From Herbaspirillum chlorophenolicum (GTDB lineage: Bacteria > Pseudomonadota > Gammaproteobacteria > Burkholderiales > Burkholderiaceae_D): a stretch of 64,000 bases of DNA. Shown here piece after piece: positions 1-8,816 of this stretch (position 1 is its first letter; the number at the start of each line of letters is the position of its first letter). Both the position numbers and the translations under genes were made by a program. The notes below the pieces were generated by a model. The model was given only the letters and a program-made list of their open reading frames with translations, did no database searches and was not told where the DNA came from. The stretch spans positions 62,001 through 126,000 of the forward strand of contig NZ_LFLT01000009.1 in assembly GCF_001189955.1 (NCBI RefSeq), written 5' to 3'.

Positions 1-33
1 GGACAGAAAGACCGATGTCATGATCGCAACAAA

Positions 34-72
34 ATAAAAAAGCCACACACGAAGTCGCCCTCGGGTGGCTTT
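34..72 (-). terminator. Intrinsic terminator after clpX
   Basis: On the minus strand an AGCCAC/GTGGCT stem (41-46 with 65-70) encloses a GC-rich loop and is followed by a T-rich run (34-41). It lies about 135 bases past the clpX stop codon, so it probably ends the clpX transcript. Nothing else coding is seen between it and clpX. Confidence 0.7.
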
Positions 73-206
73 GCGATGGAAGCCAGAGTGAATTGCGCCG
101 GTTTATTTTACCGCGTTTGGCGGATACCGGACTTTATGCGGCCTGTTCCTGCATGAAGCGCCGCATTGCACCGCGACGCTTCCTTGCTTCTTGGGAATCC
201 AGCGCC

Positions 207-1472
207 TCAGGCGCCGGAAACCTTCGGTTGGTCATGGTAGATCATCAACGGCTTGGCGCCGTTGGTGATGGTGTTTTCATCAACCACAACCTTGGCCACA
301 TTCTGCTGGCTGGGTAATTCATACATCACGTCGAGCAAGGCATGCTCAAGAATGGAGCGCAACCCGCGTGCACCGGTCTTGCGCGCCAACGCCTTCTTGG
401 CAATCGCATTCATGGCGGCGGGACGAATTTCCAGTTCCGCACCTTCCATCTGCAACAGCTTGGCATACTGCTTGACCAAGGCATTCTTCGGTTCGATCAG
501 GATTTCGATCAACGCAGCCTCATCCAGCTCGTTCAAGGTCGCGATGACCGGCAGGCGGCCAACCAGCTCCGGAATCAGGCCGAACTTCACCAGGTCTTCC
601 GGTTCCGCGTTGAGCAGCACTTCGGACGCCGTCTTCTCGGACTGGCTCTTGACGCTGGCCGAGAAGCCGATGCCGCTCTTTTCCGAACGGTCGGAAATGA
701 TCTTGGCCAGGCCATCGAACGCGCCGCCGCAGATGAACATGATGTTGGTCGTGTCGATCTGGACGAAATCCTGGTTCGGATGCTTGCGGCCGCCCTGCGG
801 CGGCACCGATGCCATGGTGCCTTCGATCAGCTTGAGCAGCGCCTGCTGCACGCCTTCGCCCGACACGTCGCGGGTAATCGACGGATTGTCCGACTTGCGC
901 GAGATCTTGTCGATTTCATCGATGTAGACAATGCCCCTCTGCGCCTTCTCGACTTCGTAATTGCAGTTCTGGAGCAGCTTCTGGATGATGTTCTCGACAT
1001 CCTCGCCCACATAACCGGCTTCAGTCAGCGTGGTGGCGTCGGCAATCACGAAGGGCACGTTGAGCATGCGCGCCAGCGTCTGCGCCAGCAGCGTCTTGCC
1101 GGAGCCGGTGGGGCCGACCAGCAGGATGTTGCTCTTGGCCAGCTCGATATCGTCCTTCTTGCCCAAGTGCTTCAAGCGCTTGTAGTGGTTGTACACCGCC
1201 ACCGACAAGATGCGCTTGGCGGTCGACTGACCGATCACATATTGGTCCAGCAGGTCGCAGATTTCCTGCGGGGTCGGCAAATCCGACTTGGTGCCTGGAA
1301 CAGACTCCACGCTGGCGGCTTCATCCCGGATGATGTCGTTGCACAAATCGATGCATTCGTCACAGATGAATACCGAAGGGCCGGCGATCAGCTTTTTGAC
1401 TTCGTGCTGGCTTTTGCCGCAGAAAGAGCAATAAAGCAATTTTTCGCCGCTAGAAGATTTTTTCTCAGACAT
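207..1472 (-). CDS. clpX: ATP-dependent Clp protease ATP-binding subunit ClpX
   Basis: ClpX is the AAA+ unfoldase that recognises substrates and feeds them into the ClpP chamber in the cytoplasm. The 421-residue length is normal. The N-terminal zinc-binding domain shows Cys15, Cys18, Cys37 and Cys40. The Walker A motif GPTGSGKT is at 120-127, the pore loop GYVGED at 153-158, and the Walker B acidic pair Asp185-Glu186 lies in [10 protein letters not shown]. The start is fixed by homology to other ClpX N-termini ([14 protein letters not shown]). It has no Shine-Dalgarno sequence: the bases before ATG read TCTCCTTTAGCTCT, which is the complement of one. clpX follows clpP on the same strand, but a terminator at 1651-1690 separates them, so it probably also has its own promoter within 1473-1650. 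Confidence 0.98.
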   Translation of the reverse strand: MSEKKSSSGEKLLYCSFCGKSQHEVKKLIAGPSVFICDECIDLCNDIIRDEAASVESVPGTKSDLPTPQEICDLLDQYVIGQSTAKRILSVAVYNHYKRLKHLGKKDDIELAKSNILLVGPTGSGKTLLAQTLARMLNVPFVIADATTLTEAGYVGEDVENIIQKLLQNCNYEVEKAQRGIVYIDEIDKISRKSDNPSITRDVSGEGVQQALLKLIEGTMASVPPQGGRKHPNQDFVQIDTTNIMFICGGAFDGLAKIISDRSEKSGIGFSASVKSQSEKTASEVLLNAEPEDLVKFGLIPELVGRLPVIATLNELDEAALIEILIEPKNALVKQYAKLLQMEGAELEIRPAAMNAIAKKALARKTGARGLRSILEHALLDVMYELPSQQNVAKVVVDENTITNGAKPLMIYHDQPKVSGA

Positions 1473-1650
1473 AGAGCTAAAGGAGATAATTTACGGCCTG
1501 ATCATACCTGCGAAATGCGGATTCGTCACGGCTTGGTCATTTTCGACCATTCGGTTCAATTCCCACTTCGCCATGTGACATTTATATGTCATCTCCGTCC
1601 CGATTTATCAAGGAAACAGAGCCGAAAAAGCCGTTCTTTGCGAAATTCCT

Positions 1651-1690
1651 AAAAAAAATGCCCAGACGGCAATTCGTCCGGGCATTTTTA
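1651..1690 (-). terminator. Intrinsic terminator between clpP and clpX
   Basis: On the minus strand an ATGCCC...GGGCAT stem extended by GACG/CGTC (about 1659-1685) is followed by eight T residues (complement of 1651-1658). It lies 23 bases past the clpP stop. It should end most tig-clpP transcripts before clpX. Confidence 0.85.
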
Positions 1691-1712
1691 CGCGTTTTAC
1701 TGCAGCGCAAAC

Positions 1713-2339
1713 TCAAGCGCGTTCGTGCAATACCTTATCGATCAGACCATATTCCACTGCGGCATCAGCCGACATGAAGTTGTCGCGATCGGTATCCTTG
1801 CCGATCTGGTCGACCGAGCGGCCGGTCTTTTCAGCAAGAATAGCGTTGAGGCGCTCACGCAGGTACAGGATTTCACGCGCCTGGATCTCGATATCCGATG
1901 CCTGCCCCTGGGCGCCGCCCAAGGGTTGGTGAATCATGATCCGAGAATTCGGCAGCGAGAAACGCTTGCCCTTGGCGCCGGCCGCCAGCAGGAACGCGCC
2001 CATGGACGCGGCCAGACCGGTGCACAGCGTCGACACTTGCGGCTTGATGAACTGCATGGTGTCGAAGATCGCCATGCCGGCCGAAACCGAACCGCCCGGC
2101 GAGTTGATGTAGAGCGAAATATCCTTGTCCGGATTTTCGCTTTCCAGGAACAGCAACTGGGCGACGATCAGGTTGGCGGAAGCATCATTGACCGGTCCGA
2201 CCAGGAAAATGATGCGCTCCTTCAACAGGCGCGAGTAAATGTCGTACGCGCGCTCGCCGCGGCCGCTCTGTTCAATCACCATCGGCACCATGCCGAGCAT
2301 TTGCGTGTCCAGTGCAGACTCCTTGATCAGACCTGTCAT
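1713..2339 (-). CDS. clpP: ATP-dependent Clp protease proteolytic subunit ClpP
   Basis: ClpP is the serine peptidase that forms the tetradecameric proteolytic chamber used by ClpX and ClpA. The 208-residue protein has the full catalytic triad: Ser112 in LAASMGAF, His137 in IMIHQPL and Asp186 in DTDRDNFMS. The short N-terminal segment before MVPMVIEQ is probably a processed propeptide. A good ribosome-binding sequence (AAGGAAGG) precedes ATG. The gene lies 48 bases downstream of tig on the same strand, and a terminator follows it, so tig-clpP is likely the main transcription unit. Confidence 0.98.
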   Translation of the reverse strand: MTGLIKESALDTQMLGMVPMVIEQSGRGERAYDIYSRLLKERIIFLVGPVNDASANLIVAQLLFLESENPDKDISLYINSPGGSVSAGMAIFDTMQFIKPQVSTLCTGLAASMGAFLLAAGAKGKRFSLPNSRIMIHQPLGGAQGQASDIEIQAREILYLRERLNAILAEKTGRSVDQIGKDTDRDNFMSADAAVEYGLIDKVLHERA

Positions 2340-2387
2340 GTGCCTTCCTTTGCGTAAAGTGTTTTGATAGTACGCGAGAAAAGCGGC

Positions 2388-3737
2388 TTACGCTTGAGGC
2401 TGATTGCCCATCAGTTCGTCGAACGAAACCGGCTTTTCCGAAACCTTGGCTTTGCCGAGAACGTAGTTGACGACGTTTTCTTCCAAAACAAGAGCCTCGA
2501 CTTCGGCCAGGCGGCGGCGGTCGGAGAAGTAGTACTTCAGCACTTGCTGCGGATCTTCGTAGCTTTGGGCGAAGTCTTCGATCTGTGCCTTGACCTGTTC
2601 TTCGGTGGCATCCAGCTTGTTTTGCTTGACCACTTCAGCCAGGATCAGGCCCAGACGGACACGACGCTCAGCCTGGGCGGTGAACAGCTCCTTCGGCAGC
2701 TGCATGACCTTCGGGTCCATGCCGCGCTGGGCCATGTCTTGCTTGGCCATTTCCGACAGACGCTCGACGTCTTGCTCGATCAGGGCCTTGGGCACTTCCA
2801 GGTCGCTGACCTTGATCAGCGCGTCCATCACGCTGTCCTTGGTCTTGGCCTTGGTGCGTGCGGTCACTTCGCGTTCCAGGTTCTTCTTGATGTCTTCGCG
2901 CATCTTGGCCAGGTCGCCGTCTTCGATGCCCAGCGACTGTGCGAAGTCAGCGTCGACTTCAGGCATATGCGCCCATTCGACCTTCTTCAGGGTGATGGTG
3001 AATTCTGCAGTCTTGCCGGCCACATCCTTGCCGTGGTAATCCGCCGGGAACGGCAGCGGGAAGCTCTTGGATTCGCCTACCTTCAGGCCGAGGGTAGCCG
3101 CTTCGAATTCCGGCAGCATGCGGCCTTCGCCCAGCACGAACGGGAAATCGTCGGCCTTGCCGCCCTGGAATTCCACGCCGTCGATCTTGCCGACGAAGTC
3201 GACAGTCACACGGTCGCCGTTTTGTGCCGACTGGTCGGCGCCGCCGTCGCCGTGCGCGCCTTGCTCGCCCTTGACGTGGTAGTGCACGCGCTGCTTGCGC
3301 AGGATGTCGATGGTCTTGTCGATTTCAGCGTCGGAGACCGATGCGGTGGTCTTTTCGACTTCCGCGCCGGACAGGTCGCCGATCGATACGTCCGGATACA
3401 CTTCGAAAGTAGCGTCGAATGCCAGCGCGCCTTCACCGGCTTCTTCGCTGGTCTTCGGCTCGATCTTCGGGAAACCGGCCACGCGCAGGTCGTTCTCGAC
3501 TGCTGCGTCATTGAATGCACGGCCGACCTTATCGTTCAGGACTTCGGTTTCGACCTGGTAGCCGAACTGTGCGGCAACCATCTTCATCGGCACTTTACCT
3601 GGACGGAAGCCCGGCGCCTTGGCAGTGCGGGCACGCACCTTCAGGCGCTTTTCCACTTCAGCCTGAACATCGGCCAGCGGGAAAGTCAGGGTCATACGAC
3701 GTTCGAGTTTGCTCAGGGTTTCGACTGCAGTTGCCAT
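2388..3737 (-). CDS. tig: Trigger factor (ribosome-associated peptidyl-prolyl isomerase)
   Basis: Trigger factor binds the ribosome exit tunnel and is the first chaperone to meet nascent chains. The protein has 449 residues, the normal length. The N-terminal ribosome-binding domain carries the signature region [11 protein letters not shown] near residues 44-54. A central FKBP-type PPIase domain follows ([17 protein letters not shown] region). The C-terminal part is long and helical. A Gln-Ala end and an extended Gly/Asp-rich loop ([14 protein letters not shown]) in the PPIase domain are small peculiarities. A clear sigma-70 promoter lies 112 bases upstream (3849-3877). It heads the tig-clpP-(clpX) array, a conserved proteobacterial order. 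Confidence 0.98.
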   Translation of the reverse strand: MATAVETLSKLERRMTLTFPLADVQAEVEKRLKVRARTAKAPGFRPGKVPMKMVAAQFGYQVETEVLNDKVGRAFNDAAVENDLRVAGFPKIEPKTSEEAGEGALAFDATFEVYPDVSIGDLSGAEVEKTTASVSDAEIDKTIDILRKQRVHYHVKGEQGAHGDGGADQSAQNGDRVTVDFVGKIDGVEFQGGKADDFPFVLGEGRMLPEFEAATLGLKVGESKSFPLPFPADYHGKDVAGKTAEFTITLKKVEWAHMPEVDADFAQSLGIEDGDLAKMREDIKKNLEREVTARTKAKTKDSVMDALIKVSDLEVPKALIEQDVERLSEMAKQDMAQRGMDPKVMQLPKELFTAQAERRVRLGLILAEVVKQNKLDATEEQVKAQIEDFAQSYEDPQQVLKYYFSDRRRLAEVEALVLEENVVNYVLGKAKVSEKPVSFDELMGNQPQA

Positions 3738-3848
3738 TTAAATCGTCCAAATAATTAAGAATTCCGTAAGCCGGAGCATTCGTTTTCCCATCCGCATTGA
3801 TGTGCCCAGACGAGAAACGGCCTGCCCGACCGCGCTAAAGCTCTCTAT

Positions 3849-3877
3849 TTTATACGCAAAAACCGCGCGGAGTCCAA
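3849..3877 (-). promoter_or_regulatory. Sigma-70 promoter of tig-clpP, overlapped by an inverted repeat
   Basis: On the minus strand the -35 hexamer TTGGAC (complement of 3872-3877) and the -10 hexamer TATAAA (complement of 3849-3854) are exactly 17 bases apart. This is a near-consensus promoter pointing at tig. The -35 box is one arm of the inverted repeat GTCCAA-AA-TTGGAC (3872-3885), so a dimeric regulator bound there would block it. The rest of the 309-base gap between tig and the creA-like gene holds no gene that I can support. Confidence 0.7.
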
Positions 3878-4046
3878 AATTGGACACGCGGCCTCGCAAA
3901 GCCCATCCAAAGTGCCCGCATTGCCTTGAAACACAGGCCAACGCTGGCAGTTGCAAGAATTTCATCTCGCATCGCGGCCACCGCGCAAGGTGCTGATTTC
4001 TGGCAAGCAACCAGCGCCGGTGGGCGGCGGCGGATAACCGCGATAA

Positions 4047-4535
4047 TTACTTGACCGGAATCGGCGCCGACGCCGCCACCGGCACAGCCGTCACCGCATT
4101 CATCGGACTGCCGTCGATCAGCTTGTCCGAGTAGGTCAGGTAGACCAGGGTATTGCGCTTGACGTCCACCACCCGCACCACGTGCAGACGCTTGAACAGC
4201 ATGGACATGCGTTCGGTGAACACGTCTTCCTGCACCGGCAGCTTACCGTTGAATTGCACCGTAGCGGCAACCTGGCGGCAGGCGATTGATGCTTCCGCCT
4301 TGTCTTCGGCAAGGCCGACCGTCCCCTTGACGCCGCCGGTACGCGCACGGGAAACATAGCAGGTCACCCCAAGCACCTTGGGGTCGTCATAGGCTTCGAT
4401 GACCACACGATCGTTCTTGCCCAGCCAGCGGAAAGCCGTACTCACCTCCGCAAGCTCATCGGCAACCGCGCTGCCTGCCACGACGGCGCCGACACAGAGA
4501 AAAAGGCAAGCCAGGGAGTGCGCATTGAGTTTCAT
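4047..4535 (-). CDS. CreA family secreted protein
   Basis: This is a CreA-type protein of 162 residues; the biochemical role of the family is unknown. I chose the ATG at 4535 because it begins a standard signal peptide (MKLNAHSLACLFLC..., cleavage probably after VAGSAVA), so the mature protein should be periplasmic. A longer reading frame to 4616 would add 27 residues without a signal-like start. The mature part carries the family pattern: FRWLGKNDRVVIEAYDDP, the CYVSRARTGG segment, an internal Cys in ASIACRQVA, and TLVYLTYSDKLIDGSP near the C-terminus. It stands alone, with about 85 bases to the next gene on its strand. Confidence 0.85.
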   Translation of the reverse strand: MKLNAHSLACLFLCVGAVVAGSAVADELAEVSTAFRWLGKNDRVVIEAYDDPKVLGVTCYVSRARTGGVKGTVGLAEDKAEASIACRQVAATVQFNGKLPVQEDVFTERMSMLFKRLHVVRVVDVKRNTLVYLTYSDKLIDGSPMNAVTAVPVAASAPIPVK

Positions 4536-4621
4536 GAATATCTGCCTGCGGTGAATGTGAACGTGAAATCGGAAAAAAGACTTGAAGCAACAATGTGCCG
4601 TTAGCGTCGGCAGCAACCGGT

Positions 4622-4816
4622 TCAGTCGACCAGCAGCTCGAAGCGCGGCACTTGCTTGCCGTCGACATCGACCATTTCATGGAAGACCTCCTGCGGCCGT
4701 ATCCACAAGGTCCCGTTGGCAGCGCGATAGACGATCATGGGCGTCAGGTCCGACTCCAACGTGGCCTCGCCGACAAATTCATAGATGCCGCCTTTGTAAT
4801 GGCGATAGCGTGTCAT
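4622..4816 (-). CDS. DUF1653 domain small protein
   Basis: The 64-residue protein is essentially one DUF1653 domain: RYRHYKGGIYEFVGEATLESD at the N-terminus, MIVYRAANGTLWIRP in the middle and a C-terminal EVFHEMVDVDGKQVPRFEL. Members of this family are small beta-rich proteins of unknown function, often annotated only by the domain. The ATG at 4816 is preferred over an upstream start at 4990 because the family begins at the RYRHYKG motif. It is transcribed away from the neighbouring tRNA-Leu. Confidence 0.85.
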   Translation of the reverse strand: MTRYRHYKGGIYEFVGEATLESDLTPMIVYRAANGTLWIRPQEVFHEMVDVDGKQVPRFELLVD

Positions 4817-5086
4817 GGCAATTCCCGAAAGATGATATTGAAACTGGCGCAAAGCCAGGCCCGGCATGGTACTACCGAACCGGCAAAACGCAACTTCCGG
4901 CAGCAGGCTGCAAGCCGGTGCAGCCGTTTGCTGCGCCGGAAATCGGGCGTTTCCGAAAAACACAGACATGCGCAACGGCATGCAGTACAATAGCGCGCTT
5001 TACGAAAATGCTACCCGCATCGGTAGCGGCAAGTCTGCTGCAACGGCGCTTCCAGACTGCTATCGCACCGATGTCCGACACCTTTA

Positions 5087-5173
5087 GCGAGGATGGCGAA
5101 ATTGGTAGACGCACCAGGTTTAGGTCCTGACGCCAGCAATGGTGTGGGGGTTCGAGTCCCCCTCCTCGCACCA
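5087..5173 (+). tRNA. tRNA-Leu (anticodon UAG)
   Basis: The acceptor stem GCGAGGA pairs with TCCTCGC, followed by A and an encoded CCA (5171-5173). The D-arm contains AAATTGGTAGACGC. The anticodon loop TTTAGGT puts TAG at 5121-5123. A long variable arm is present, as expected for a class II leucine tRNA, and the T-arm reads GGGGGTTCGAGTCCCCC. One anticodon-stem pair, the outermost, is C opposite A. A -10-like TACAAT is at 4986-4991, about 95 bases upstream. Confidence 0.97.
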
Positions 5174-5194
5174 GACGATCCCTTGATATTGCAT

Positions 5195-5239
5195 GCCTCC
5201 CTGTCCTGAACGACTCAGGAACTCGGAGGCCGTTCAGGA
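5195..5239 (+). promoter_or_regulatory. Possible ribosome-site-sequestering RNA structure
   Basis: Two perfect complementary pairs lie just before the small gene at 5246. CCTGAACG (5205-5212) pairs with CGTTCAGG (5231-5238). GCCTCC (5195-5200) pairs with GGAGGC (5225-5230). The likely Shine-Dalgarno AGGA (5236-5239), six bases from ATG, is mostly inside the first helix. The two helices cross each other, so they are either alternatives or a pseudoknot. Control of translation is my inference. Confidence 0.4.
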
Positions 5240-5245
5240 ACCACC

Positions 5246-5527
5246 ATGCCCACTCAGGAAGAATTCGACGCATTGAAGCAAAGCCACAACGCATTGCTCA
5301 ATAAATTCATCGAGAACAATACGGCCGACCAGATCCTGTTCTCGACACTGTTTACCGCCGCTGCGGTGCTGTCCAAGGATGGCCGGCAGTTCACCCAGGG
5401 CGCCATGGGCATTGCACGTTCGCTGGCATCGCAATTGGCAGCCGGGGGCACCATGCCCAAATCGCTGCTCGATACCGTCGAGACCCGCATTGCGACCATC
5501 GAAGCACTGCTCAAGGACAAGTTCTAA
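5246..5527 (+). CDS. Small hypothetical protein
   Basis: I do not recognise this 93-residue protein. It is predicted to be mostly helical and soluble: an acidic N-terminal helix (EEFDALKQSHNALLNKFIE), a more hydrophobic middle (DQILFSTLFTAAAVL), a Gly/Ala-rich turn (QLAAGGTMPK), and a C-terminal amphipathic helix ending LLKDKF. There is no signal peptide or membrane segment. Codon use is like that of its neighbours. It starts 72 bases after tRNA-Leu and could be read through from the tRNA promoter. A possible RNA structure covers its ribosome site (see 5195-5239). It is real in my view because the codon pattern and start signal agree, but no function can be given. Confidence 0.7.
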   Translation: MPTQEEFDALKQSHNALLNKFIENNTADQILFSTLFTAAAVLSKDGRQFTQGAMGIARSLASQLAAGGTMPKSLLDTVETRIATIEALLKDKF

Positions 5528-5840
5528 GGCATGTCCCCCCTCTGCACGTATGCGCCGTCATACATACAAGCACATCCAGCCGCCTCGCCTTCACACACCA
5601 AAACTCACGCCAAAATAGCCGCCCGGAAATAATTTACGGTACGCGCAAAGCCTTGCCAGGCAAGGATTGTGGATAAATTGCACGTATCGCCAACACTTTG
5701 TTTACCGCACGGTTAGCCTTGTTTATTATCCAACCCAGCCATATGGGGAATCATTGACCAAGCGTTTCGCCTGCAAGCGGTTCATCGCGGCTCCGAGCGC
5801 TTTTCAATGAACGGGTGATGTAACTTGCAAAGGCAGAAAA
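5528..5840. other. Gene-free stretch upstream of the diguanylate cyclase
   Basis: No coding region is supported in these 313 bases. They contain a short perfect hairpin CCTTGCC-A-GGCAAGG (about 5651-5665). They also contain a single consensus DnaA box, TGTGGATAA (5668-5676), and AT-rich sequence around 5690-5735 that may hold the promoter of the downstream gene. I could not pick a convincing -35/-10 pair. Confidence 0.5.
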
Positions 5841-7031
5841 ATGGTCATGTCGTACGAGATGGTGCATACCTTCGGCTTCAGCGTTTATTTCGTTTTCTTC
5901 CTTCTGTTTCTCTGGACCCGCCGCATTCCACGCACCAATTCCGGTTCCGGCTGGTGGGCCATTTCAATTTCCTTCGCGCTGCTGGCTCGCCTTAGCCTGA
6001 TCCTGCTGATCCCCACCCACGATGTGCGCCTGATCGTTTCCATCTATGCCGCCATCAACATTCTGGAAAAACCCTTCCTGCTGACCGGCTTGTGCCGATT
6101 CTTGAATCTCGATGCCAAGTGGCGCTGGTTCTGGCTCACGGCGGCACTGGCCGAAGTGTGGCTGCTGATCGCATGGATGGCGGATGTTTCGCCGTTCGTG
6201 CGCAACGTGGGATATTCAGTGGCGAATGCGGGATTCATGTTCTGGATGGCATGGGCCAGCTACAAAAACCGCAGCGAAATCCCTCGCTGGCTGCTGCCGG
6301 TCGCTGTCGCATCCGCTGCGATGGGCATCCATTGGCTCTGCGGACCGGTGCTCATCGAACTCTATCCGAGCTGGTTCAAGAACGGTTTCCTGCTGGGCAC
6401 CGTGCTGGTGTTGCTGCAATACATGTCGCTGCTGGCGGCGACGCTTTCGCAGTTCCAGAAACGCTTGCTGGAAGCAGAAGCCAAGGCATTGGACATGGCC
6501 TTCCTCGATCCGCTGACCGGCCTGAACAACAAGCGCTACATGAACACCCTGTTCGACCACGCGCTGCTGCTGGCCACGCGCCCGCACCATATGGTCGCAA
6601 TCTTCTACATCGACCTCGACAACTTCAAGCCCATCAACGATACGGCCGGGCACCACGTAGGCGATGAAGTGCTCAAGGCCATCGCCGGACGGATCAAGGC
6701 TATCGTGCGCAGCACCGACATCTGCGCCCGCGTGGGCGGCGACGAATTCATCGTGATCGGCACCCAGCTGGAAAATGAAGCGCAGGCCTTTGAAGTGGCC
6801 AAGAAACTGCTGTCCCAGATGATGCAGCAGGTACAGGTCGGCGAAAGCCAGTATATGCTCGGCGCCAGTATCGGCATCAGCCTCTATCCGCACCATGCGC
6901 GCGACTTGTCGGAACTGATCCAGTGTGCCGACAGCGCGATGTATCAGGTCAAGCGCAATGGCAAGAGCGGCTATGAAATCTATAAAGCGCAGACTGACGC
7001 CGCCCCCATGCAGGAGCAGTTGGCCCATTGA
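5841..7031 (+). CDS. Membrane-anchored diguanylate cyclase (GGDEF)
   Basis: This enzyme would make cyclic di-GMP from two GTP at the inner membrane. The N-terminal 200 residues hold about six or seven hydrophobic segments (for example 12-25, 40-58, 65-85, 98-113, 125-140, 150-170, 185-205), an integral membrane sensor of no family I can name. A short linker leads to the GGDEF domain (about 220-385). It has FLDPLTGLNNKRYMN at its start, the metal/nucleotide segment DLDNFKPINDTAGH, an intact GGDEF active site at 299-303, and an RSTD inhibitory site (RxxD) at 290-293 at the standard five-residue spacing. It should therefore be active and product-inhibited. No EAL domain is present. It is a single gene with hpnC 81 bases downstream. 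Confidence 0.93.
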   Translation: MVMSYEMVHTFGFSVYFVFFLLFLWTRRIPRTNSGSGWWAISISFALLARLSLILLIPTHDVRLIVSIYAAINILEKPFLLTGLCRFLNLDAKWRWFWLTAALAEVWLLIAWMADVSPFVRNVGYSVANAGFMFWMAWASYKNRSEIPRWLLPVAVASAAMGIHWLCGPVLIELYPSWFKNGFLLGTVLVLLQYMSLLAATLSQFQKRLLEAEAKALDMAFLDPLTGLNNKRYMNTLFDHALLLATRPHHMVAIFYIDLDNFKPINDTAGHHVGDEVLKAIAGRIKAIVRSTDICARVGGDEFIVIGTQLENEAQAFEVAKKLLSQMMQQVQVGESQYMLGASIGISLYPHHARDLSELIQCADSAMYQVKRNGKSGYEIYKAQTDAAPMQEQLAH

Positions 7032-7112
7032 AAACACTCCGGGGTGGCGCCGCCAACGCGCATCGATTATAGTCGGCTCGACATTTTTCAATGCGAATAG
7101 AAAAGCGGCTTC

Positions 7113-7922
7113 ATGGCTGTCGACCACTACGAAAATTTTCCTGTCGCCTCCCTGCTTTTGCCTGCCCGCCTGCGGCCTGCGGTAAGCGCCATCTATGGCT
7201 TCGCGCGCAGTGCCGACGATATTGCCGATGAGGGCGATACCCAGCCCGCACAGCGCCTAGCCGCGCTGCAAGATTATGAACAGCAGCTCGACCTGATCGC
7301 ACAAGCGGGGCATTGTGAAGCCCCCATCTTCCGCCGCCTGCAGGACGCCATACGAAAACACCAGTTGCCGCTGCAGCCCATGCGCGACCTGCTCTCGGCC
7401 TTCAAACAGGATGTCGTGACCACCCGCTATGCGCACTATGAGGATCTGCTGGACTATTGCCGCCGTTCGGCCAATCCGGTCGGCGCCTTGATGTTGCACC
7501 TGTACGAAGCGCCGACCGAACAAAATTTACGCGACTCCGACGCCATCTGCAGCGCACTCCAGCTGATCAATTTCTGGCAAGACGTTGCCATCGACTGGCA
7601 AAAGTCGCGCATCTATCTTCCACTGGAAGACCTGGAGCGATTCGGCGTCAAGGAGCAAGACATTGCCGATGCCCAGGCGGATGCCCGCTGGCAAGCGCTG
7701 ATGCGGTTTGAGGTAGAACGTGCGCGGGCGCTGATGCTCTCGGGCGCGCCATTGGCAAAACGCCTGCCAGGGCGGATCGGCTGGGAGCTGCGGCTGGTGG
7801 TCCAAGGCGGATTGCACATCCTGGAGCGTATCGAGCGGGTCAACGGCGACGTATTTCGTCACCGTCCCAAGCTGGGCAAGGCCGATTGGCTGACGGTAGG
7901 CTGGCGCGGCCTCACCATGTAA
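7113..7922 (+). CDS. hpnC: Squalene synthase HpnC (hydroxysqualene synthase)
   Basis: In the HpnCDE route, HpnD makes presqualene diphosphate from two farnesyl diphosphates, HpnC converts it to hydroxysqualene, and HpnE reduces that to squalene. The 269-residue protein is a trans-isoprenyl diphosphate synthase fold (squalene/phytoene synthase family). It shows the first aspartate-rich motif in SADDIADEGD (about 33-42), the second in FWQDVAIDWQKSR, and the RIYLPLEDL segment. It starts with ENFPVASLLLP, typical of HpnC. hpnD and hpnE follow after an intervening opposite-strand HDOD gene. The products probably feed hopanoid synthesis, but no squalene-hopene cyclase gene lies in this window. Confidence 0.93.
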   Translation: MAVDHYENFPVASLLLPARLRPAVSAIYGFARSADDIADEGDTQPAQRLAALQDYEQQLDLIAQAGHCEAPIFRRLQDAIRKHQLPLQPMRDLLSAFKQDVVTTRYAHYEDLLDYCRRSANPVGALMLHLYEAPTEQNLRDSDAICSALQLINFWQDVAIDWQKSRIYLPLEDLERFGVKEQDIADAQADARWQALMRFEVERARALMLSGAPLAKRLPGRIGWELRLVVQGGLHILERIERVNGDVFRHRPKLGKADWLTVGWRGLTM

Positions 7923-7925
7923 CAA

Positions 7926-7956
7926 CGCCCGCCAGGCCATTCCAGCCGGGCGGGCG
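7926..7956. terminator. GC-rich hairpin between convergent hpnC and HDOD gene
   Basis: CGCCCGCC (7926-7933) pairs perfectly with GGCGGGCG (7949-7956). It sits between two convergent genes, where it could end either transcript. There is no T-run on either side, so it is at best a weak or factor-dependent terminator. Confidence 0.4.
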
Positions 7957-7979
7957 CTACAGCATCGGAGCCGCTATTA

Positions 7980-8816
7980 TCAGACCAGCAAGGCCGTGGT
8001 GAGCGAGCGGATCTGCTCTTCCGAATCGTCCAGCAAACCGCGCAACGACTGGTCGCCGATGTAGTCATCAACCAGGCTCTCGCCGCCGATGCCGGCTTCG
8101 GCCACCGTGCGCTGGAACGGCGAAGGCACCGGCGACAGCTCCTTGGCCAGCAGCAAGACATCGCCGATGGTGACCGGCGGCAGCACCCGCACGCCATGCC
8201 ACAGGGACTCGATCGCTTCCGTCACTGGCTGCGGTACCCCCAGCTTCTTCAGCACGGAGCGGCCGATCATCTTCTCGCCATACTCGGCCCAATCCTCGAC
8301 GCCGCCCGCCAGCAAATCCGGGAACTCATCGGTGCGCGACAGCAGGTAAAAGCCGCCAACTTCATGGACGATACCGGCGAACATCGCCGTTTCCGGGTCG
8401 CCATTGGTCAGTTTGGAAGTCAGCACGTGGGCAGTGGCCGCCACGTGGGCACAGTGTTCCCACAGCTGCGCGGCCTTGATGCGCATGGCCGGATTGCTGA
8501 TGGTGCGGCCCAGCTGGCGCACGATGACCGAAGTGGTAATGGTGTTGAGGGTACGGAAGCCCAGCCGCATGACGGCAACGCGCACGTTGTTGATCTCGCC
8601 GCCGGAGCGGTTGTAAGCGGCCGAATTGGCAATGGCAACGGTACGCGCCGACACCAGCGGCTCGGCCATCACCAGCTTGGCTGCCTGCTCCAGGTGGCAG
8701 TCGGGATCCGACAATGCCTGCTGCAGCTTGATCGAAGCACTGACGTTGGCCGGGAACACCAGCTCCCCCCGTCCGGCCTGCGAAGCGATGTTGCGAAAGA
8801 TTTCCAGTCTGTCCAT
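7980..8816 (-). CDS. HDOD domain signalling protein
   Basis: HDOD proteins are relatives of HD phosphohydrolases that have usually lost catalysis and act in signalling. The domain covers most of the 278 residues: ANVSASIKLQQALSDPDC near the start, then AKLVMAEPLVSARTVAIANSA, VRVAVMRLGFRTLNTITTSV, and a central helix with EHCAHVAATAHVL. The later part keeps FAGIVHEVGGFYLLSR in place of a normal HD pair. The ATG at 8816 is chosen because GGAG lies five bases upstream; an earlier ATG would add 15 residues. The gene is alone on its strand and splits hpnC from hpnD. A second HDOD protein lies at 37426-38298. Confidence 0.88.
   Translation of the reverse strand: MDRLEIFRNIASQAGRGELVFPANVSASIKLQQALSDPDCHLEQAAKLVMAEPLVSARTVAIANSAAYNRSGGEINNVRVAVMRLGFRTLNTITTSVIVRQLGRTISNPAMRIKAAQLWEHCAHVAATAHVLTSKLTNGDPETAMFAGIVHEVGGFYLLSRTDEFPDLLAGGVEDWAEYGEKMIGRSVLKKLGVPQPVTEAIESLWHGVRVLPPVTIGDVLLLAKELSPVPSPFQRTVAEAGIGGESLVDDYIGDQSLRGLLDDSEEQIRSLTTALLV

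Noticed and set aside
342-1652. Long open frame antisense to clpX
   Set aside because: It is a reverse-frame shadow of clpX in GC-rich DNA, rich in Arg, Leu and His, with no domain and no start signal.
2364-3758. Long open frame antisense to tig (464 codons)
   Set aside because: It mirrors the tig codons and has a low-complexity composition typical of antisense frames; tig is certain.
5668-5676. Consensus DnaA box TGTGGATAA as an origin signal
   Set aside because: A single nine-base match is expected by chance in a window this size; no cluster, AT-rich unwinding element or dnaA/dnaN gene is nearby.
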